DNA from: Polaromonas sp.
Lineage (GTDB): Bacteria > Pseudomonadota > Gammaproteobacteria > Burkholderiales > Burkholderiaceae_C
Assembly (NCBI GenBank): GCA_028292045.1
Contig: JAQGMZ010000074.1
Coordinates: 1 to 32,020, forward strand
Direction of reading: 5' to 3'
DNA: 32,020 bases
Part shown: positions 27,047 to 32,020 of the stretch, piece after piece
Layout: each line of letters starts with the position of its first letter
Numbering within the stretch: position 1 is the stretch's first letter
The notes under the pieces: model-generated
Seen by the model: the letters and a program-made list of their open reading frames with translations, nothing else
Databases searched by the model: none
What the model was told of the DNA's origin: nothing
Made by a program: the position numbers and the translations under genes

Positions 27047-28585
27047 TCAACCTTGTGCAGCCACCCGATCAGCTTTACTTTGAAGTTTATTCAAAGCACT
27101 TAAATAAGCTTTGGCTGACGCCACCACAATGTCGGGATCCGCGCCTACGCCGTTCACAACCCGACCGCTATTTTGTAAACGCACGGTCACTTCTCCCTGG
27201 CTTTCCGTCGAACCGCTGATCGCATTCACTGAATACAGCACCATCTCGGCGCCACTTTTGACATGCGTTTCAATCGCTTTCAATGAGGCATCGACCGGTC
27301 CATTTCCATCAGACTGGGCCTTGACCTCTTTGCCCGCCACCGTAAAAACCACACAGGCCTGCGGGCGTTCACCGGTCTCGCTGTGCTGTGACAAGGAGAC
27401 AAAACCGTATTGCTCGTTGCTTTGGCTGATGCTCTCATCATTGACCAGGGCAAGAATGTCTTCGTCGAAAATTTCGCTTTTTCGGTCTGCCAGGTCCTTG
27501 AACTTGATGAACGCATGGTTGATTTCGGTTTCGCTTTCCATTGCCACGCCAAGCTCTTGCAACCGCTGCTTGAATGCATTGCGCCCGCTCAGCTTGCCCA
27601 GCACAATCTTGTTGGCGGACCAGCCCACATCCTCGGCACGCATGATCTCGTATGTGTCGCGTGCCTTGAGCACGCCATCCTGGTGAATGCCGGAAGCATG
27701 GGCAAATGCATTGGCACCCACCACGGCCTTGTTGGGCTGCACGACAAAGCCCGTGGTCTGGCTGACCAGGCGGCTGGCCGACAGGATTTGCTGCGTGTCA
27801 ATGCCAAGCTCAAGCCCAAAATAGTCTTTGCGGGTTTTGACCGCCATGACCACTTCTTCCAGCGAGCAGTTACCCGCACGCTCACCCAAGCCGTTGATGG
27901 TGCATTCAACCTGCCGCGCGCCGCCGATCTTGACGCCTGCCAGTGAGTTGGCAACCGCCATGCCCAGGTCGTTATGGCAATGGACCGACCATACAACCTT
28001 GTCGCTGTTGGGAATGCGTTCGCGCAAGTTCTTGATGAAAGCTCCGTAGAGTTCAGGAATGGCATAGCCCACGGTATCCGGAACATTGATGGTGGTGGCG
28101 CCTTCCTTGATCACTGCCTCGATGACCCGGCACAAGAAGTCAGGATCAGAACGGTAGCCATCTTCAGGACTGAACTCGATGTCGGACATCAGGTTACGGG
28201 CAAACCGCACCGAAAGTTTGGCCTGTTCAAACACCTGGTCAGGCGTCATGCGGAGCTTTTTTTCCATGTGCAGCGCACTGGTCGCCAAAAAGAGATGCAA
28301 GCGGCCTGAATTGGCAGGTTTCAACGCTTCGGCTGCAAGCGAAATATCGCGGTCGTTGGCACGCGCCAATGAACAGATGGTTGAATCCTTGATGACTTCA
28401 GCAATCGCCCTGACGCATTCAAAGTCGCCATTCGAACTTGCCGCAAAACCGGCTTCAATGACATCGACTTTCAGCCGCTCGAGCTGCCGGGCAATGCGCA
28501 GTTTTTCATCTCGAGTCATGGAGGCGCCTGGTGATTGCTCGCCATCGCGCAAGGTAGTGTCAAAAATAATGAGTTTGTCAGTCAT
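27047..28585 (-). CDS. leuA: 2-Isopropylmalate synthase
   Basis: First committed enzyme of leucine synthesis; condenses acetyl-CoA with 2-oxoisovalerate. The track ORF starts at 28750 inside the leader; the ATG at 28585 ([20 protein letters not shown]) is the family start and gives 512 residues. [12 protein letters not shown] (9-20) holds a metal-binding aspartate and [12 protein letters not shown] (202-213) the metal-binding histidines. [14 protein letters not shown] follows, and the C-terminal 120 residues form the LeuA allosteric domain for leucine feedback. Upstream lie a leader peptide and an intrinsic terminator, indicating attenuation by leucine supply. The start codon has only a weak ribosome site. 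Confidence 0.98.
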   Translation of the reverse strand: MTDKLIIFDTTLRDGEQSPGASMTRDEKLRIARQLERLKVDVIEAGFAASSNGDFECVRAIAEVIKDSTICSLARANDRDISLAAEALKPANSGRLHLFLATSALHMEKKLRMTPDQVFEQAKLSVRFARNLMSDIEFSPEDGYRSDPDFLCRVIEAVIKEGATTINVPDTVGYAIPELYGAFIKNLRERIPNSDKVVWSVHCHNDLGMAVANSLAGVKIGGARQVECTINGLGERAGNCSLEEVVMAVKTRKDYFGLELGIDTQQILSASRLVSQTTGFVVQPNKAVVGANAFAHASGIHQDGVLKARDTYEIMRAEDVGWSANKIVLGKLSGRNAFKQRLQELGVAMESETEINHAFIKFKDLADRKSEIFDEDILALVNDESISQSNEQYGFVSLSQHSETGERPQACVVFTVAGKEVKAQSDGNGPVDASLKAIETHVKSGAEMVLYSVNAISGSTESQGEVTVRLQNSGRVVNGVGADPDIVVASAKAYLSALNKLQSKADRVAAQG

Positions 28586-28723
28586 GGGAAGGTTCTCAGT
28601 TTGGATGAATTTGCAACGCTTTGACGCCCGCCTTGCAGCAGCGTGATAACAATTTGCGGATGCCGAGTAAAGAAGTTTTTTACAGCATTTGAAGGAATCC
28701 ACTTGGATAAAAACCAGCAACCC

Positions 28724-28760
28724 AAAAAAAACGGCCCGTTGCTGGTGCAAACGGGCCGTT
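28724..28760 (-). terminator. Attenuator terminator in the leuA leader
   Basis: AACGGCCCGTT (28760-28750) pairs with AACGGGCCGTT (28740-28730) in an 11-base stem with a 9-base loop, followed by a run of eight T on the minus strand. It lies 20 bases after the stop of the leucine-rich leader ORF and about 140 bases before leuA. Part of its 5' arm can instead pair with the end of the leader ORF, so it is best read as a regulated attenuator. Confidence 0.9.
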
Positions 28761-28780
28761 GAATCGGGTACACGCGTACG

Positions 28781-28834
28781 CTACCGTCTCCGCCCGTTGG
28801 CAGATAGGAATAGGGCTAGCGAAATCGAGTTCAT
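28781..28834 (-). CDS. leuL: leuA leader peptide (17 residues)
   Basis: Short ORF absent from the track: MNSISLALFLSANGRRR and a TAG stop. Codons 6, 8 and 10 are all CTA leucine, a codon the GC-rich neighbours largely avoid in favour of CTG and CTC. In Salmonella the leu leader likewise uses leucine codons, including CUA, to sense charged tRNA-Leu. Codons 13-15 contain AACGGGC, which is complementary to GCCCGTT in the 5' arm of the terminator. A ribosome stalled at the CTA codons would leave this free to form an anti-terminator; one that reaches the stop would cover it. It starts 18 bases after the pssA stop. No good ribosome site is visible before the ATG, so translation initiation is the weakest point. 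Confidence 0.75.
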   Translation of the reverse strand: MNSISLALFLSANGRRR

Positions 28835-28840
28835 CAGGTC

Positions 28841-28849
28841 AATGTACCA
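28841..28849 (-). promoter_or_regulatory. Possible extended -10 promoter for leuL-leuA
   Basis: On the minus strand TGGTACATT (28849-28841) fits an extended -10 element (TGn followed by TACATT, 4 of 6 matches). No -35 box is recognisable. Transcription would start about at the leader ATG, making that mRNA leaderless. Read-through from pssA is an equal alternative. Confidence 0.3.
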
Positions 28850-28852
28850 CAT

Positions 28853-29665
28853 TTATTTGTGAAGGCCCCGCTCGTCGGGCTCGTCGGTTGAGGTGGAAAT
28901 CACACTTGTCTGCTCTCCCTTGGCCTTGCGCCATCCATAAAGTGCGTAGCCCGACAGGCCATAAATCACGAACAAGCCGAACATGACCGTGGGTGGATCG
29001 ATATTGATGATGGCAATTCCAAGCGCAATCAGCACAATCACCACAAAGGGGACGCTGCGCTTCATTTGTATATCCTTGAAACTGTAAAACGGCACGTTCG
29101 TGACCATGGTCAAGCCGGCATACAGCATCAAGCCAAAGGTGAACCACCGGACTTCGATTCCCTTGATACCCAGGTCGTTCATCAGCCAGATGAAACCGGC
29201 CACCAGCGCAGCAGCGGCGGGCGAAGGCAAACCCTGAAAAAATCGCTTGTCGACCACGGCTGTATTGACATTGAAGCGAGCGAGGCGCAAAGCCGCACAA
29301 GCACAGTAAACGAATGCGCCAATCCAGCCCCAGCGTCCCAGGGTAGTCAGTGCCCAGACATAGGCAATCAGGGCAGGCGCCGCTCCGAAGGACACCATGT
29401 CGGACAAAGAATCCATCTGCTCGCCAAATGCGCTTTGGGTATTGGTGAGGCGAGCGATACGGCCATCCAGGCTGTCCAGCACCATGGCGCAAAACACACC
29501 AACGGCAGCATTGTCAAATTGGCCGTTCATGGCCATGACAATGGCGTAGAAGCCGCCAAACAGTGCGGCGAGCGTGAACAAGTTAGGCAATATGTAAATG
29601 CCTTTGCGCCGCTTGCGCGGCAGGATTTCTTCGTTCGCCGAAGCGGGATTTTCACCATCAAGCAT
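28853..29665 (-). CDS. pssA: CDP-diacylglycerol-serine O-phosphatidyltransferase
   Basis: Inner-membrane enzyme making phosphatidylserine, the precursor of phosphatidylethanolamine. It is the integral-membrane (CDP-alcohol phosphotransferase) type, not the peripheral E. coli type. The signature DGRIARLTNTQSAFGEQMDSLSD (67-89) fits DGxxARx8Gx3Dx3D exactly. Several hydrophobic segments follow (for example GIYILPNLFTLAALFGGFYAIVMA, and IVLIALGIAIINI near the end). At 270 residues it is complete. GAGGA lies about 9 bases before the ATG. Terminators separate it from ilvC upstream, and the leuA leader begins 18 bases downstream. Confidence 0.96.
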   Translation of the reverse strand: MLDGENPASANEEILPRKRRKGIYILPNLFTLAALFGGFYAIVMAMNGQFDNAAVGVFCAMVLDSLDGRIARLTNTQSAFGEQMDSLSDMVSFGAAPALIAYVWALTTLGRWGWIGAFVYCACAALRLARFNVNTAVVDKRFFQGLPSPAAAALVAGFIWLMNDLGIKGIEVRWFTFGLMLYAGLTMVTNVPFYSFKDIQMKRSVPFVVIVLIALGIAIINIDPPTVMFGLFVIYGLSGYALYGWRKAKGEQTSVISTSTDEPDERGLHK

Positions 29666-29760
29666 AAAAAGTAGTCCTCAGGCACTGCCCACCAACGTAA
29701 ATTACTATTTGATCAATAGCAGCGAGAATCGAGCACCCTCTGCAACATGCACTCAAGTGC

Positions 29761-29784
29761 AAAAAACCTGACGACGCGCCAGGT
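29761..29784 (-). terminator. Second hairpin with T tract upstream of pssA
   Basis: On the minus strand ACCTGGCG-CGT-CGTCAGGT forms an 8-base stem (one G-T pair) with a 3-base loop, followed directly by six T. It lies about 50 bases after the ilvC terminator and 95 bases before pssA. It could be a back-up terminator for ilvC or an attenuator within the pssA leader. Confidence 0.6.
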
Positions 29785-29830
29785 AAATATATATTCAACG
29801 TAGCACCGCATCCATTTGCAAGCTCCCATT

Positions 29831-29866
29831 AAAAAGGCCGCGCATTAACTTTGCGCGGCCTTTTTT
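29831..29866 (-). terminator. Terminator downstream of ilvC
   Basis: GGCCGCGCA / TGCGCGGCC with flanking A5 and T6 makes a stem of up to 14 pairs around a 7-base loop. On the minus strand it ends in five T. It lies 30 bases past the ilvC stop (29896), so it ends the ilvB-ilvN-ilvC transcript. The flanking A/T symmetry would let it work in both directions. Confidence 0.9.
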
Positions 29867-29895
29867 GGTATGCGGCCAGTTGTGGTCGAACCGGA

Positions 29896-30921
<1,026 letters not shown>

Positions 30922-30982
30922 CTAAATAATCATCAGTAAAAACAAAAAACCTACCCTGTCCGCTGTCCAGTTCCTGGCAACG

Positions 30983-31474
30983 TCACACTCTTAAAATCCG
31001 CTCACCACGGCCAATTCCACTTGAGCCGGTACGCACCGTCTCAAGGATGGCGCTGCGTTCGATCGCCTCCAGAAACGCGTCATTCTTGGTCTGGTCGCCG
31101 GTCAGCTCGATCGTGTAGCTTTTTTCAGTCACATCGATGATCCGTCCGCGAAAAATATCCGTCATGCGTTTCATTTCTTCGCGCTCCTTGCCAACTGCGC
31201 GCACCTTGACCATCATCAGTTCACGCTCCGTGTAGGAGCCTTCGGTCAGATCGACCACCTTGACCACTTCAATCAGGCGGTTCAGGTGTTTGGTGATCTG
31301 CTCGATCACGTCGTCAGAACCGGAGGTCTGGATCGTCATGCGCGACAGCGTCGGGTCTTCTGTTGGCGCAACGGTCAGGCTTTCGATGTTGTAGCCACGG
31401 GCTGAAAACAGGCCGACCACGCGGGAAAGCGCGCCGGGCTCGTTCTCTAGCAAAACTGCAATGATGTGTTTCAT
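30983..31474 (-). CDS. ilvN: Acetolactate synthase small (regulatory) subunit
   Basis: Regulatory subunit that activates the catalytic subunit and confers valine feedback; it could equally be named ilvH. MKHIIAVLLENEPGALSRVVGLFSARGYNIESLTVAPT (1-38) begins the ACT domain (about 4-77). The C-terminal half, with ELMMVKVRA, DIFRGRIIDVTEKSYTIELTG and GIGRGERILRV, is the second small-subunit domain. The 163 residues match IlvH/IlvN. AGAGGAA lies just upstream of the ATG at 31474. It follows ilvB after 114 bases that contain a stable hairpin without a T tract. Confidence 0.97.
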   Translation of the reverse strand: MKHIIAVLLENEPGALSRVVGLFSARGYNIESLTVAPTEDPTLSRMTIQTSGSDDVIEQITKHLNRLIEVVKVVDLTEGSYTERELMMVKVRAVGKEREEMKRMTDIFRGRIIDVTEKSYTIELTGDQTKNDAFLEAIERSAILETVRTGSSGIGRGERILRV

Positions 31475-31502
31475 ATGAAGATTCCTCTTTTCGCTGCCCT
31501 CC

Positions 31503-31524
31503 CCTGCGCACGGTAATGCGCAGG
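31503..31524 (-). other. Intercistronic hairpin between ilvB and ilvN
   Basis: CCTGCGCA-CGGTAA-TGCGCAGG is a perfect 8-base stem with a 6-base loop. It is not followed by T on the minus strand (GGGGAGGG instead), so it is not an intrinsic terminator. A role in mRNA stability or processing is possible but not shown. Confidence 0.45.
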
Positions 31525-31588
31525 CTCGGCAGTCAATAGATTCGTCAGTTGACGGGGTGAATAAAAATGCGGGAAGGCGCCGTTGCGC

Positions 31589-32020
31589 TCAAAGGTCTTC
31601 AGACCCGAGCAGCATTTCCGTGATGCCCTTGCCGGCCTTGACCATCGGAAACACGTTTTCGGTCGGATCGGTCCGGAAATCCATGAACACGGTGCGGTCC
31701 TTGAGCTTGCGTGCTTCACGCAGCGCCGGTTCAACATCTTGCGGCTTTTCAATCAGCATGCCCACATGCCCGTAGGCCTCGGCCAGCTTGACGAAATTGG
31801 GCAGCGCGTCCATGTAGCTGCTGCTGTAGCGGCCGGAATATTCAATTTCCTGCCACTGGCGAACCATGCCGAGGTAACGATTGTTCAGCGAAACGATCTT
31901 GATCGGCGTGTTGTATTGCAGGCAGGTAGAAAGCTCCTGGATACACATCTGTACCGATCCTTCGCCGGTAATACAGAACACCTCAGACTCGGGCTTGGCG
32001 AGCTTGATGCCCATGGCATA
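31589..32020 (-). CDS. ilvB: Acetolactate synthase catalytic subunit, C-terminal part (cut by window end)
   Basis: Thiamine diphosphate enzyme that condenses pyruvate to acetolactate, or pyruvate with 2-oxobutyrate, at the start of branched-chain amino acid synthesis. Only the last 143 codons are visible; the frame stays open to the window end, beyond the track's start at 32014. VFCITGEGSVQMCIQEL followed by IKIVSLNNRYLGMVRQWQE is the ThDP/magnesium motif (GDG...NN type). The segment TDPTENVFPMVKAGKGITEML is typical of the C-terminus. The gene could be named ilvI or ilvB. It is first in the visible ilvB-ilvN-ilvC order; any promoter or ilv leader is outside the window. Confidence 0.96.
   Translation of the reverse strand, partial: YAMGIKLAKPESEVFCITGEGSVQMCIQELSTCLQYNTPIKIVSLNNRYLGMVRQWQEIEYSGRYSSSYMDALPNFVKLAEAYGHVGMLIEKPQDVEPALREARKLKDRTVFMDFRTDPTENVFPMVKAGKGITEMLLGSEDL

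Overview
This GC-rich chromosomal window reads as a betaproteobacterium of the family Comamonadaceae. Polaromonas, Rhodoferax and Acidovorax relatives are my best guess; this rests on protein character and gene order, not on a search. I see 31 protein-coding genes, two of them cut by the window ends, plus one short leader-peptide gene missing from the ORF track. I see no tRNA, rRNA, CRISPR array, insertion sequence, prophage or plasmid gene. No stretch longer than about 215 bases lacks a gene.

Layout. (1) 1-1840: the start of clpB (minus strand) behind a sigma-32-like heat-shock promoter, divergent from an orphan Bug-type periplasmic binding protein. (2) 1863-8595, minus strand: alaC-hom-thrC-mobB-moeA-moaD-moaE, joining alanine and threonine synthesis to molybdenum cofactor synthesis. 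(3) 8789-11627, plus strand: an Mth938-like protein, a bacterioferritin-comigratory-type peroxiredoxin and a PIN-PhoH ATPase, with terminators before and after phoH. (4) 11755-20869, minus strand: a tight ten-gene run, yebC-purD-hemF-nadD-rsfS-rlmH-maf-rng-deacetylase-glycosyltransferase, mostly concerned with ribosome and RNA maturation, NAD, heme and purine synthesis, ending in two cell-surface polysaccharide genes. (5) 20963-25641, plus strand: a HerA-like ATPase (DUF853), upp, the two N-degron transferases aat and bpt, and an IclR regulator. (6) 25766-32020, minus strand: pbpG, then leuA, pssA, ilvC, ilvN and the end of ilvB, the branched-chain amino acid cluster.

The most interesting signal is between pssA and leuA. 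A 17-residue ORF with three CTA leucine codons within five positions is followed by a strong intrinsic terminator. The last part of the ORF can pair with the 5' arm of that terminator. This is the full layout of a ribosome-mediated leucine attenuator. Other points are the sigma-32 promoter of clpB, a terminator hairpin just upstream of phoH, a long lysine/alanine/proline tail on RsfS, and a peroxiredoxin without the usual resolving cysteine.

The window is otherwise ordinary core genome. I found no convincing new defence, mobile or biosynthetic system.
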